A stretch of DNA of 64,000 nucleotides from Phascolarctos cinereus. Taxonomy: Eukaryota; Chordata; Mammalia; Diprotodontia; Phascolarctidae. Under the pieces are notes generated by a model. That model was given only the letters and a program-made list of their open reading frames with translations. It was not told where the DNA came from and did no database searches. The stretch covers positions 16,059,501 through 16,123,500 of the forward strand of contig NW_018343987.1 in assembly GCF_002099425.1 (NCBI RefSeq). The letters run 5' to 3'. The position numbers were made by a program, and so were the translations under genes. This document shows, one piece after another, positions 11,127 through 22,042 of this stretch (position 1 is its first letter; the number at the start of each line of letters is the position of its first letter).

Positions 11127-11265
11127 GGGGCAGCTAGGTGGCGCAGTGGATAGAGCACCAGCCCTGAAGTTAGAAGGACCTGAGTTCAAATCTGGCCTCA
11201 GACCAAACACTTGACACTAGCTGTGTGACCCTGGGCAAGTCACTTAACCCCAACTGCCAAAAAAA
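11127..11265 (+). repeat. Short poly-A SINE with 15-bp target duplication
   Basis: Complete copy from GGGGCAGCTAGGTGGCGCAG to an A tail. AAATCAGACCTGGGA is repeated perfectly at 11112-11126 and 11266-11280, so this is a young insertion. Confidence 0.93.
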
Positions 11266-11632
11266 AAATCAGACCTGGGATAGGCAAAAGGCTATGATTG
11301 GGATGCCACCTTAGCTTCAGCCATCAAAGTCCCTATATCATTTTCTTTAATCTATGATTCCCTAAGGCTTTTTAGGCCCCTTTCCATTGGAAATTCTATT
11401 AAGACCTGTAGTGGGTGCCCTGACTGGCCTGGGGCGAGACAACTCTGGGTGCCCCAAATGCTTGTTTATGCCCATGGGTGTATCCATTGTCTCTCCCACG
11501 GGGAGTTTTCTGGGAATCCAAAAGAGATCTTTGGTTACTATACTTCAGATAGGGGCCTCAGAGCTCTTTATATAATACAAACCATAGCCTGCTAGACACT
11601 ACCTTGGGTATGGTGAGGCCAGAACAAAGCCT

Positions 11633-13134
11633 CTATTTCTGTTCAAACATCCATTCTAGGCCTGGATCTCTGTCCACCAAGTGAGGCAGGAACAGGCAAG
11701 CCAAGACATCTATAGAAATAAGCATATAGAAGATATTGCTCCAACCTGTAAGGGAGATGAATCCAACTAACAAGGGCCCTAAAGCAGCACCTATGAAATC
11801 AGTTCCATCAGTAATGGCTGTCACAGTGGAAAGTGCCTTTGAATTGCGCCCCCAAGACTCTTGTGTGTAACCAGTTCAGCTGAGACAGCAGAGGTGATGA
11901 GAGCATAGGGCCTATTGAACAAGGTCCCAAAGATAATCAACATCACTATAGAACTGCCAATCCTATGATGGCCAACATGGTTGTTGGAATAGCCTAGGGG
12001 CAGCCACAATCAGCAGGACATAACAGGTGGCCCTGCCATTGGTATAGTCAGAGATAATACCTGCAAGGATGCCACCTATTATGCCACCAACATCAAAGAG
12101 GGTAGAGGGAGGCCCAGCTGCATTGGATCATAAATGAGCCATATTAATGACATAGAGGGGCAACCCAAAATAAGAAGATATAACTGACCAGCTTGGTGAA
12201 CTCCATGTGGTAGGTGCTGTTATCATCCCCATTTTATAGCACAAGGAGAACTCTACTATACCTGGAATGCTGAGGGCCCCTAGAAAACTGATGCCCCAAA
12301 GCTCTTTCAATTGGCTCCTTGGAACATCCAGAACCTTCAGTTCTACTCTCCCTCTCAGGGCAGTGCTCAACCACTAAATCCACAAATATACCTAGGTCTT
12401 CAACAGGCCCATTGTGGTGCTGAGGTGGGGTACGGACATCTTCAGGGTACTCAACAAGGAAGAGGAAGCTGATAAGGCCCATGACACTGATGATAATACC
12501 AGGTACCATGAAGGACAGGCCCCAAGCTGAATCCACCCAGATACCTGCAATCAGGGAGTCCAGTATATTGCTCACAGATGTGTGGGAGTTCCAGATACCC
12601 ATGATAAATCTAAGCTTTTCCTTCCCAAAACAGTTGCCAACACAGGTCATCACCTATGGCCAGCCTGTGGTCTGTGCCAGTCCATTAAATATCTGGACAA
12701 GCATGTAGTACCCCAGTTGATAGACACTCCAATAATAACCCAGGCCAAAGAATGAAGTCGAAATCCCATTTAGTAACATCCTAGCAAATAGGTAATGGCA
12801 GAGAGGAAGTTGCTCCCCAACATCTCACTGATGAACATGCCAACAGCACAGGCAACCACAAGAACATTGTCCACAGCCCCAGCAGTTCTTTGTAGATGTC
12901 CTGATCAGATGGAGCCCAGGCACACCACGTGGTGCTGTTGGAGTTGTGTTCGGGCTTTTCCAGCCCTGTACAGTGTCAATGCAGCTCACTCTTGACAATG
13001 CTGATTGGCTTCTTAGACATGGGGTAACAGGTGTAAAAGAGAAAGGTGAGCAGCAGAATAAAGCTCTGGTTCCAGCTGTCCCTGGAGATGCTACAGGGGA
13101 GCCAGACGCTGGGAGCCAGGGAGAAGTATATGGT
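11633..13134 (-). pseudogene. SLC37A2P: SLC37A2 retrocopy (processed pseudogene)
   Basis: SLC37A2 is an endoplasmic-reticulum sugar-phosphate/phosphate antiporter of the major facilitator superfamily. Read on the minus strand, this stretch follows the whole protein without introns. It begins with the N-terminus (YFSLAPSVW, SRDSWNQSFILLLTFLFY, MSKKPISIVKSELH near 13010-13130). It continues through the middle (VMTCVGNCFGKEKLRFIMGI, WGLSFMVPGIIISVMGLISF, a PEDV...PPQHH loop near 12420) and the C-terminal half (SSIVMLIIFGTLFNRPYALI, DFIGAALGPLLVGFISLTGW, FYMLISIDVLACLFLPHL). The initiator codon reads ATA, and frameshifts and stops split the frame into at least four pieces. No clear poly-A tract remains at the 3' side. 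It could instead be another SLC37 member, but the matches I recall are closest to SLC37A2. It is not expected to make transporter. Confidence 0.85.
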
Positions 13135-13222
13135 GCAGAGCCAAGGGGATCAGCCACTACCCTAGATTGGAAGAAGTTGTAGGTGCCGGGAATCCAGGAA
13201 AGTTTACAGATCTCCTTTAATG

Positions 13223-13690
13223 TCATTTCAACTGATAATCATATTTGATCTGATGCTGAATCACTTGGACTTTGGTGGTGAGAACTTTATTTTTCAGGTG
13301 TTCTGTAACTGGCTGCTGAGGAGGTGGGGCCCAAGCACCTGGGAGAAGCAGTTGGGTTATATCTCCACAGAGATTGCTTTTTGAGATGATGGCTGTGGGG
13401 GCTGCAATAGAAATAGGAACAATAGTTTGGGAGAAGGGGATGCTGTCACTCTTGGTGTTCTTGGGCTTACCTTCCTGACTGTGGCAGTTGGGAAGCAGTT
13501 GGTGGCACTGCTGATGAAGAAAATGGGGCCTCTTTTCCATAGTGACTGTTCCCCTCAGTGACAGCTGTGGAACCCAGGCTGCAAAAAAGGTTGGTGGTCT
13601 TGGGGCACTGATATTCCCAAGGCTTTTGGATTCAGGATCCTGGATCCTCCATCAGGGTCGGAGGGAAGGTGGTGGTCAAGAATTTAAGTG
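13223..13690 (-). other. Unassigned block next to the SLC37A2 retrocopy
   Basis: A 105-codon minus-strand frame (13223-13540) is rich in Pro, Gln, Ser and Thr (for example PISIAAPTAIISKS). It lies immediately 5' of the retrocopy and looks like part of a transcript rather than a known repeat. I cannot name a source gene. It could be 5'-UTR-derived, a second retrocopy or chance. Confidence 0.3.
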
Positions 13691-13693
13691 CCT

Positions 13694-13844
13694 AGGGGCA
13701 GTGAGGTGGCACAGTGGATAGAGCTCTGGCCTTGGAGTCAGGAGGACCTGAGTTCAAATCCGGCTTCGGACATTTGACACTTACTAGCTGTGTGACCCTG
13801 GACAAGTCACTCAACCCCAATTGCCTCACCAAAAAGAAAAAAAA
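13694..13844 (+). repeat. Short poly-A SINE with 16-bp target duplication
   Basis: Copy from AGGGGCAGTGAGGTGGCAC to CTCACCAAAAAG and an A tail. AAGAATTTAAGTGCCT at 13678-13693 is repeated with one mismatch (AAGAATTTAAGTACCT) at 13845-13860. Confidence 0.92.
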
Positions 13845-13860
13845 AAGAATTTAAGTACCT

Positions 13861-14311
13861 ACTACGTATCCAGACACTCTCTAGTCATAGGAGAGATAAA
13901 GGAGGGGAAAAAAACCCCAGTTCCTATCTTCAGAGAATTTTCATTCTATTCCATCGGACATACACAGAAAATTAAATACAAAATACATAAGGATGATTTC
14001 TGGAGACATGCAACTAACTGACACTCATACTAGTACTTCCTACATAAATATAGAAAAAGTTTCTATATTTAAACAAATCTGTCCTTTTACGTGCTCTATA
14101 GTCCAGTCAAACATTACTATTACTATGACTATTCCCAAATTTGAAATGCAATTGAATACCAAATGCCACTTCTCAGGCTGAAAATGTTTACCCCCTCACC
14201 AAATTTTCCTGAAATATTTTGTCTGCTTTTCTTTGTTCTTATTACTCTCCAAGTTGTATTACAAATAAATAAATGAAACAGTATTTATTAAGGACTTGCT
14301 ATATGCCAATC
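13861..14311. other. Intergenic stretch, L2 scrap at the right
   Basis: Nothing is recognised until about 14265-14311, where a short antisense L2 tail (AACAGTATTTATTAAGGACT) precedes a MIR. Confidence 0.4.
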
Positions 14312-14535
14312 TAGGCATAGCTAGATGGTGCAGTAGATAAAGTGCCAGGCCTGGAGTCAGGAAGACATCTCAAATTCAGCCTCAGACACTTACTAGCTGT
14401 GGGACCCTGGGTAAGTCACTTAACTTGTTCGACTCAGTTTCCTCAGCTGTAAAATGGAGATGATAATAGCACCTACCACACGGAGTTGTTATGCATGGCA
14501 CATAGAAGGTGCTATACAAATGATTTGTTGCCTTC
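14312..14535 (+). repeat. MIR/Ther-1 SINE
   Basis: Head 'CATAGCTAGATGGTGCAGTA', box B-like CAAATTCAGCC, core 'CCCTGGGTAAGTCACTTAAC', then 'CCTCAGCTGTAAAATGGAGA' and an L2-like end. Confidence 0.8.
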
Positions 14536-15195
14536 TTCCCACTTCTATAATGGAATGGGGGTGTCTTCTCACAGCCATTCTTTGGAATCACATTTATTCT
14601 TTATAATTTTATTTAATTTTTTTTCTTTTTTCTTTATAATTTTATGAATTTTTTTTTTATTGTGGTCATTCTTTCCATTTACATTGTAGTCATCTATATA
14701 TTGTTTTCTTGCCTCTGCTTCCTTCACTCTGTATCAGTTCATGTGGCTCTTTCCATGCCTCTCTGTAGTCATCATCTTCATTATTTCTTATCCAGCATAG
14801 TAACTGATATTATATGGAGACTTTCTAGGCACTTAAATTCACCCTAAGTACTCTCAGTAATATCTTAGGCACAAGCCTCTTAGTAGGCTGAACTCTACCC
14901 AATAAACACACGCAGTTTTTGAGTATGAATGGAATTAATTATGGAACGTGAAGCACACGAATGGGAGGGGAGATGCTTGTTTATTAGGACAAAAGTGCAA
15001 AGCTTCCAAAAATGACTCATACAATGAGAACTGAATCCTTAACAATTACACTAAAAATATAAGATGTACAATTGTTCCTTTAAAAAGAATAGATGTGAAT
15101 TAACAGTCAAAACCTGTCCTAGGAGTCAGCTATGAAGCTGCTATGTTGTCTTCTGAGAAGGTGGAAGAGCCAAGGAATGTTCTACTCTCCTACAC
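14536..15195. other. Intergenic stretch, nothing recognised
   Basis: T-rich low complexity at about 14595-14665, then plain AT-rich sequence. No gene or named repeat was seen. Confidence 0.4.
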
Positions 15196-15199
15196 CATT

Positions 15200-15400
15200 T
15201 GAAAAGAAAAGTGGAGGGAATTACAATGGATTTGCAGTTAGAAGATCTGGGTTCAGATCCTTCCTTTACAATTTGCTCCCTCATTATTTCCTGTGACCTT
15301 GGAAATGTCACCTAATGTTTCTGGGATTCAGTGACCTCAGGAAAGGGTTGGACTAGATGACCTCTAAAGTCCTTTGTAGATCAAAATCTATGATCTTCTA
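15200..15400 (+). repeat. MIR SINE
   Basis: 'TGGGTTCAGATCC' box B, 'CTGTGACCTTGGAAATGTCA' core, and 'GGGTTGGACTAGATGACCTC' tail. Confidence 0.75.
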
Positions 15401-15499
15401 GACTTGCTTAATAGCCTCACCTACTACCTCCAGTCAAGTCACATTCCAGGATCTAGTTTGGATCAATTCTTTACCCTTGAGGCAATATTTTATCTTCAA

Positions 15500-15745
15500 C
15501 TTCTTTGTTGTTGTTATTGTTCAGTCATTCAGTTGCGTCCAACTCTTTGTGACCCTATGAACCATAGCACGCCATGTCCTTCTGTCCTCCACTATGGCTT
15601 GAAGTCTGTCCAAGCTCATGTTTGTTGCTTCTGTGACACTATTTATCCCTCTCATCCTCTGCCATCCCCTTTTCCTTTTACCTTCAATCTTTCTCAAAAT
15701 CAGGGTCTTTTCCAATGGCTCTCATCTGCCAAATCTGAATGTCAG
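15500..15745 (-). repeat. BovB/RTE LINE 3' fragment, antisense
   Basis: The minus-strand translation MEKTLILRKIEGKRKRGW...VHRVTKSWTQLND is the BovB C-terminus. The left end (TTGTTCAGTCATTCAGTTGC) is its reversed 3' UTR. It is a second, independent and very short BovB copy and shares its end with the tail of the MAR1-like SINEs. Confidence 0.88.
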
Positions 15746-15944
15746 TGAAAGTGCCTCCCCCAACTCCTTTTCCTAAGCTCCAACAATAAATAAACAAAGG
15801 TACCTTTTCAAACTAGTCAACAAGAATTGTTAGATCCACATTTTTGTTTGAAGATGAGTGGAGGAAGGGAGATTCGTTATATCCCACATTCCAAAACACG
15901 TCAACTGATAAACATGATTTTTATAAGGATGGTAAGGAAAGAAG

Positions 15945-16200
15945 ACTCCTAAAATCATCATCACCATCACAGTAGGCATTTATATTGTGCTTTAATGTTT
16001 GCAACACGCTTTACATGTATTACCACATTTGATCCTCACAACAACTTTGTTATCCCATTTTACTGATGAGAAAACTGAAGCTGAGAAAAGTTAAGTGACT
16101 TGCCCACACCTAATAAGTGACTGAGGCAGGATGACAAACTCCAGGGTTTCCTAATTTGAATTCCAATGTTCTATTGACTGGGCCCCTTAGCTCCTTCAAA
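15945..16200 (-). repeat. MIR, antisense
   Basis: Tail 'GTAGGCATTTATATTGTGCT', core 'ACTGATGAGAAAACTGAAGC ... TTAAGTGACTTGCCCA'. It is decayed at the head side. Confidence 0.75.
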
Positions 16201-16927
16201 GTCAAGCTACTGGTAATCTATTTTCACCCTCTCTCCAGGAATACTTGTTTATTTTGTGTCTTCAGGGTTATGGTTAAGGATTCTATTCTCAATATATAAG
16301 TCATTTTGATATCATATGTCTATACAGAGCAATGAACTTTCTTGAAAATCCAGTGTTTGCTAGTCCTCCTTAAATGTTCTTTCTGGAGCAAAACTGACTG
16401 TCCTTTCATTGGAGTTCAGCCTACTGTGTCTTATTGGCCACTGCTGTAAAGACTCTGGTTAGATTGGATGTGAACTCAAGTCTGTAAGAATTCTCAATGG
16501 AGAATAGAAAACAGTCTTAAAAAAAAAAAGGTTTTATTGGTATGTTCTGTCTTTATGTCACAAATCTCCCTACTCCCTGAGTGGTCTCATAACCAACTAA
16601 AACAATGAAGCAAAACTAACAATACAGTGGCCTCACCTAGAAGCTCATGCAATGTCCTTTATCTGCAGAATCCTCCACTCCCCAACCTCTCCATTTTTAA
16701 AAAATTAAAAACAACCCCCGTTTCAGCGAGAGGAGGGGAAGAAAAGAAAAATAAATTCCTTGCAACAAATATTCAATCAAGCAAAACCCTTGTGGTTTGT
16801 ATGCAAAAATATGAATGCTTTCTTCTGCACCCTAAACTCATCACCTTTCTGTCATTACATGTTATATCATTGATCCTTTGGAATCATGGCTAGTCACTGT
16901 AATGACCATAGTTCAAACAGCTTTCAA
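16201..16927. other. Intergenic stretch, nothing recognised
   Basis: AT-rich sequence with an A-run at about 16520 and an 88-codon plus-strand frame (16627-16893) without recognisable similarity. Confidence 0.35.
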
Positions 16928-17050
16928 ATCAGTTCAATACAATAAATATTTATTAAGCACCTACTATGATCTAGGCATTGTGATAAGTACTGGGGATACA
17001 GAAAGAGGCAAAAGACAGGCCCTGCCCTCAAGGAGCTTACAATCTAAGGA
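16928..17050 (-). repeat. L2 LINE tail, antisense
   Basis: 'TAAATATTTATTAAGCACCT' then 'GGGGATACAGAAAGAGGC' and 'CCTCAAGGAGCTTACAATCT' are a textbook reversed L2 3' end. Confidence 0.8.
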
Positions 17051-17214
17051 GCTTTCAAAGTGGTTTGTCTTGACAATATGGTTACAGTATAAATTGTTCT
17101 CCTGATTCTGCCCATTTCCTTCTTCATCAGTTTATAAAAGTCCTCCAGATTACTCCAACTTTATGATATTGATGTTATAGTATAAATTGTTCTTCTGATT
17201 CTGCTCTGCATCAA

Positions 17215-17480
17215 TTTCTAAAAATTGTTATTGTTGTTTTGGTGGCAAAAGACTTGACTCTAAAGGAATGCCCATCATTTGAGGAATGTTGGAATAAGCT
17301 GTAGTATGTGAATGTGATGGAGCACTGTTGTGCTATAAGAAATGAGGAAATCAATGACTTCAAAAAGACATGGAAAGATTTTTAGGAACTGATACAGAGG
17401 GAAGTGAGCTGAATCAGGAGAACAATTTATATAATAACAATACTGTAAAGACAAATAATTTTGAAATATAGTTACATACA
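17215..17480 (+). repeat. L1-type LINE fragment
   Basis: 'GGAATGCCCATCATTTGAGG', 'GATACAGAGGGAAGTGAGCT' and 'ATCAGGAGAACAATTTATAT' correspond to the same L1 3' region present at 2990-3130. Confidence 0.6.
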
Positions 17481-17699
17481 GTACAGAGAATATATTTATA
17501 TAATGTTATAATATAGGAAATATAATATTTATTATTATAGTTATAATAATTAAAACTTCAAATACATGGGACTATTTCATGGAAGTCATTATTAGCACTC
17601 ATTGGGACCTAGCAGTATAGACTGCCCATGCATTTCACATCTGGTTACCTGCACAGCTTCATCAGTATTTCCTAAGCAATGGTGAACATCAAATCATGT

Positions 17700-18395
17700 G
17701 ATTGGCTCATGGAGTCACGATGGAGGTCATTCAGCCTAACCTTCTCTTTTTACATATGAGGAAACTGAGGTACATAGGTGAAGGAACTTGCCTAAATCAC
17801 ACAGATAAATGGTGAAGTTGGGATTAGAACCAAGGTTCTCTCTGCACTGCACCAAGCCCAACAGGAAAAGGCTCCATAGCGTTAAGAGGCAGCAAAATGT
17901 GGTGAAACAGCACTGGGCTTAGATTCAGAGTTGGCAACCAGACAGTACTTCACTAGCTTGATTGATATTTTACCATAGTAGCTGTTTGCCTCTTATTGGC
18001 ATATCATGCTGGACTTTAAAAAAAAAAAGTTTGATTTTGGTAGCCTTACTTAGAATAAGAAGATGTGAATTCAAGTCTTACTGGCTACGTGATTTTTGGT
18101 CAAATATTTCTCCAGTCTGGGCCCCAGTCCTTCATCTCTAAGAGAGGGGCAATGTACTCATGCGACCTAGAAATGCCGTGTGAATATAGTAGAGGGTTTG
18201 CTGAACTTGCAATCAGGAAGACCTGGATTCATCTCCTGCCTCTGACACTTCCTAGCTATGTCTCTAGGTATCAGTTTCTCATCTGTAAAATGGACATAAC
18301 TGTACCCATGGAACCTACTTCGCAGAGCTGTGAGTCTAGTATATCAAGTACCTTGAAAACTTTAAAGTACTATATACATTTTAATCATTATTGTT
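17700..18395. repeat. Cluster of decayed MIR copies
   Basis: Antisense MIR core at 17735-17860 (GAGGAAACTGAGGTACATAG), sense fragments at about 17885-17960 and 18060-18150, and a better sense MIR at 18180-18395 (AATCAGGAAGACCTGGATTC, TCAGTTTCTCATCTGTAAAA). The plus-strand frame of 117 codons at 18065-18418 runs through these repeats and is not a gene. Confidence 0.65.
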
Positions 18396-18401
18396 ACCTA
18401 A

Positions 18402-18637
18402 GAGGCAGCATACTATAGTGGATCTACCACTGACTTCACAGTGAGAAAGAACTGGGTTCAAATCCTCTGACATACTGGCTCTGTGATCCTGGGCAACTCA
18501 ATTAACCTTGTTTGCTTCAGTTTCCTCATTTGTCAAATGAGCTGGAGAAGGAAATGGCAAACCACTCCAGTGTCTTTGCCAAGAAAACTCTAGACAGGGT
18601 CATGAAAAGTCAGACATCACTGGACAACAAAACGGTC
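18402..18637 (+). repeat. MAR1-like SINE
   Basis: Head AGGCAGCATACTATAGTGG, GGGTTCAAATCC, 'TGATCCTGGGCAACTCAATT', then the RTE-type tail GGAAATGGCAAACCACTCC and CACTGGACAACAAAAC. Confidence 0.82.
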
Positions 18638-19314
18638 GGTTTTGCTGACTTGCACTGGCAAAGGGAGTTGTTTTTTTTTAAATCACGAATAAAATCACAG
18701 CTACTCCTTTCCTACCCCTCAAAATTACCTATATCATGGGGTTATCCTAAGGATCAATGGAAGGATTTATGAAAACAAGCCATAGCAGAAGGGCAAAGCA
18801 AGAGGGATTCCTATGAGGAGCCGATCACCTTTCCTCTTCCCTCTCCAACCCACCTACCCCTCACATGTTAAAGAGTATCAAAGAGCCCAGCAGGCATTTC
18901 TTCCTCAATACTAGCTCCCATTGCCCAGCTCCCACCAGGAACTGGAGGCCCCTTCTTCAATATACACACTGGCTCCTCACCCAAGCCCACCCCTGCCTGT
19001 TCCTGTTCCTTCCTGAGGTAATACCCAGAGCGCCACTCCAAATTTCAGACCCATTGTCTCCTTCATGACTGTGACTGGTCAAGGATCCCTGCTCTGTCAT
19101 TGTTCTCTAAAGTCTATCAGGCTTCACAACTCGTGCTGGGTGCCGGACCTTTCCATCTGCCCTGAAGCTGGACTTTCCTGTATGTGTCATATCCCTTAAT
19201 TAGAATGTGAGCTTCTTGAGAGCAGGTACTTCCTCTCACTGAAGTCCAGTGGCTAGACAAGAGTCAGGACAACTGGCAATGGCCTGAGATACAGTAAATG
19301 ACCAAGCTCTAAGC
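18638..19314. other. Intergenic stretch with an L2-like tail
   Basis: GC-richer pyrimidine sequence at 18830-19120 is unassigned. 'TTAGAATGTGAGCTTCTTGA' near 19200 is an L2 sense-strand 3' motif. Confidence 0.4.
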
Positions 19315-22042
19315 CAGGGCTTCTTAAACTTTTTCCATTTGTGACCCCTTTTTCCCTGAGAAATTTTTATGCAACTCCATATAGGTATATAAAATAGAAT
19401 ACAAATCAAACATTAACTGATAATAATCATAAAGAAATTTATTTTAAAACAATTGTTTGGTATAAATATAATTTTACCACTTATTAAAGATGGAAGCATA
19501 TTTGATAATGAAATGGATGTGCTTATTTATTTTTACACAGAGAATTAAATCTTGGCAGAATATTTGATACTGCAGGATGTAGAGCATCTTCAACGTTTTT
19601 CAGAGTCGACCAGTATTTTGATTTTATAATCATCAATGCTGAGAACATGGCTTCGCTTAAATAGGTGGTACAAATCACAGAAGTATGTTTAGAGCCATTT
19701 CAGAAATTGTTGGAAATTCTGTCCTAATTCCAAGGCAAAATTTATTTAATTATTTTTCAGGAAACTCAAGTTTTTTAAACCTGTGTCGCTTGATAACTCA
19801 ACAAATTCTTCTTGATCTTTTATGGCAGATGACTGATGCTTTTTGTTTCAGTTGAGTATGGTTTATGAGCCCAACTTCGTTTTTTAGAATCAAAATTTGA
19901 AGGGAAGTATTTCTGAAACTGTATCTCCAGGCACTTCAAATGATCAATTATAACTGCTACAATTAAATCTTTGGGAAGGTTATTTTCAATTACAAAATTG
20001 TCTGTAGCTATAAGCATTTCTAAAGACCCATTTTCCACTCTATTCTTCCATATGTGCAGTTTTTCAATAAAATTTTTAATTTTATCTTTTAACATAAATA
20101 TGTTACAATTTTTTCCTTGAAGCAACATGTTTAAATAATTGAGTTTTTAGAAAATATCTGACAAATTTTAATTTTGTTTTGAAAGCCATGAGTCATTATG
20201 AAAGAAATTAACCAAATCGGATTTCTGCTCAGTCAAAAATATAACAACTTCATCTTTCAATTTCAATAATCTATTTAAACTTCACCCTCTTGTGAGCCAC
20301 CTTACCTCTGCACGTAGTAATAAGCTTTTATAATTGGAGTCCTTGTCTTTCCAAAGGTTTGAAAACAAACGACTGTTAAGGGCATGGCTTTTAATGAAGT
20401 TAATGATTTTGATAGTATCACAAAGCACAACATCTAACTCTGGTGATTTTTTTTTTTTGGCTACAAGTGCCTCCCAATGGATCATGCAGTGAGTAAAACT
20501 GATATGTTCATTGCTACGAGCTTTAACTTTTGCTATATCATTGTTCCAGCACCATCTATATAGACTCCAATGTAATTTTTCCGCTGTATACCTTCACTTG
20601 TGAAAAATGTATCAACTTTAAGATATCTGTCTTCCCCTCTTGTGTGCCCTTCCAAAGGGCAATAAAGCAATAATTCCTCATGTATGCTTCCTTCATAAAC
20701 ATATCTTAGATAAAGTAACTACTGTGGTGTGTTAGAAATATCAGTTGTTTCATCTAACTGAATTGAAAACTTTGGGCTGCTCTTAAGCCTGGTAATAAGC
20801 TACTGGAATTGGTCATTACCAATTTCTGAAATTCTTTTGGAAACAGTAGTTTCAATAAAGGAATTTTACAAATTTCATCCCCATATTTTCCCCCATGAAC
20901 TATTTATGACATTTTAATAGCAGCAGGTAATACGAAATCTCTTATTGCATAGGCCTTTTTAGTCTTTGCAATTAAATAAGAAGTTTCATAAGATGCAAGT
21001 AAATACTTTCCATTGACAGTAACAAATTTCTGAAAATATTGTTTTTCTTTATTTGAAGATTTTAAAAGTCGTTCAAAATATTCCTTTGATTTATTGCAGT
21101 ATGCTGCATGCTTGGTATTAAGATGACATTTTAGTTTGGCTGGTTTCATGCTCTTCACAGCCAAAACTTCATTACAAATTAAGCAAAAGAGGTTTTTCCA
21201 CACCATCATCATTATTAGAAGTAAATCCATAATGCAAAAATCATTTGACATATTTTCTTTTTCTTGTCAATTTAGTTGTACCACAACCTGGTAGTGAAGA
21301 CTCTACCACATTGTCATCAGCATTTTTACCTCTTCTGTCAAAATTTAGCCACTTATCCATAACAAAAATAATTTTTGTCCTAAAATATAAACATATATTG
21401 CTAATAATTTCTCAAATGAATATTAGCTTTAGTTTATGAAATTACATTTGTGCTTAATTTTTAAAATTGATGTTCACACTTACACATACAGCAGTGATGG
21501 TGGAGAAATGTTATTAAAAGGTTTTTGTCTTTACTTGCTGCAATTAAACACTTATGTTTCTGTAAAAGGAGATAACAGCAATTTTAAAAATCAAACATTC
21601 TAACGTAATACAATCCAAAGACATACTAATTTGATACTTACATGCTGAGGAATGATGGTAGGAAAATATTTAAAGTATCTTCTGTAATTAAACTATTATG
21701 TTTCTGTAAGAGCAGAAAACTTTGTATGTACAGTAAAAACACTGCAATTCATAACATACAATAGTCTCAAATCTGAGCCAAGGTGTTTCTGGCAGTGTTC
21801 AGTGACGTTTCATTGCAAGATGGCATGTGCAGTGCCAAGTGCGCATGTTGTGTGTTCAGAACCAAGGCTGCAGTGAAGTCACAGGACGCTACACGGGTAT
21901 GTGCTGCCAGAAACACCTCAGATTCATTACGCATTTGATTTTGAGTTAATTTTTGGTTGTTGCGTGTTCAAGAAACCTTTTGCTATTACCAAATTTTTCA
22001 CGACCTCATATGGGGTCATGACCCACAGTTCAAGAAGTGCTG
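19315..22042 (-). mobile_element. hAT (Charlie/ZBED5-like) DNA transposon, nearly full length
   Basis: This is a cut-and-paste transposon whose dead transposase is on the minus strand. Ends are CAGGGCTTCTTAAACTTTT on the left and its imperfect inverse (CAGCACTTCTTGAACTGTG read backwards) on the right. Flanking 8-mers CTCTAAGC and CTCAACAC are a degraded target duplication of hAT type. The transposase starts near 21360 (MDKWLNFDRRGK, then RKRKYV). A BED-like zinc finger follows (CLICNEVLAVKSMKPAKLKC then HLNTKH), then ASYETSYLIAKTKKAY..LPAAIKM. Further on come a middle block (SPELDVVLCDTIKIINFIKS, LLRAEVRWLTRG) and a C-terminal block (EKLHIWKNRVENGSLEML, QKYFPSNF). This order is that of hAT transposases related to the domesticated ZBED5/FAM200 genes. 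Several stops and frameshifts separate the blocks, so it is inactive. The roughly 590-codon span fits the family. Confidence 0.88.
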
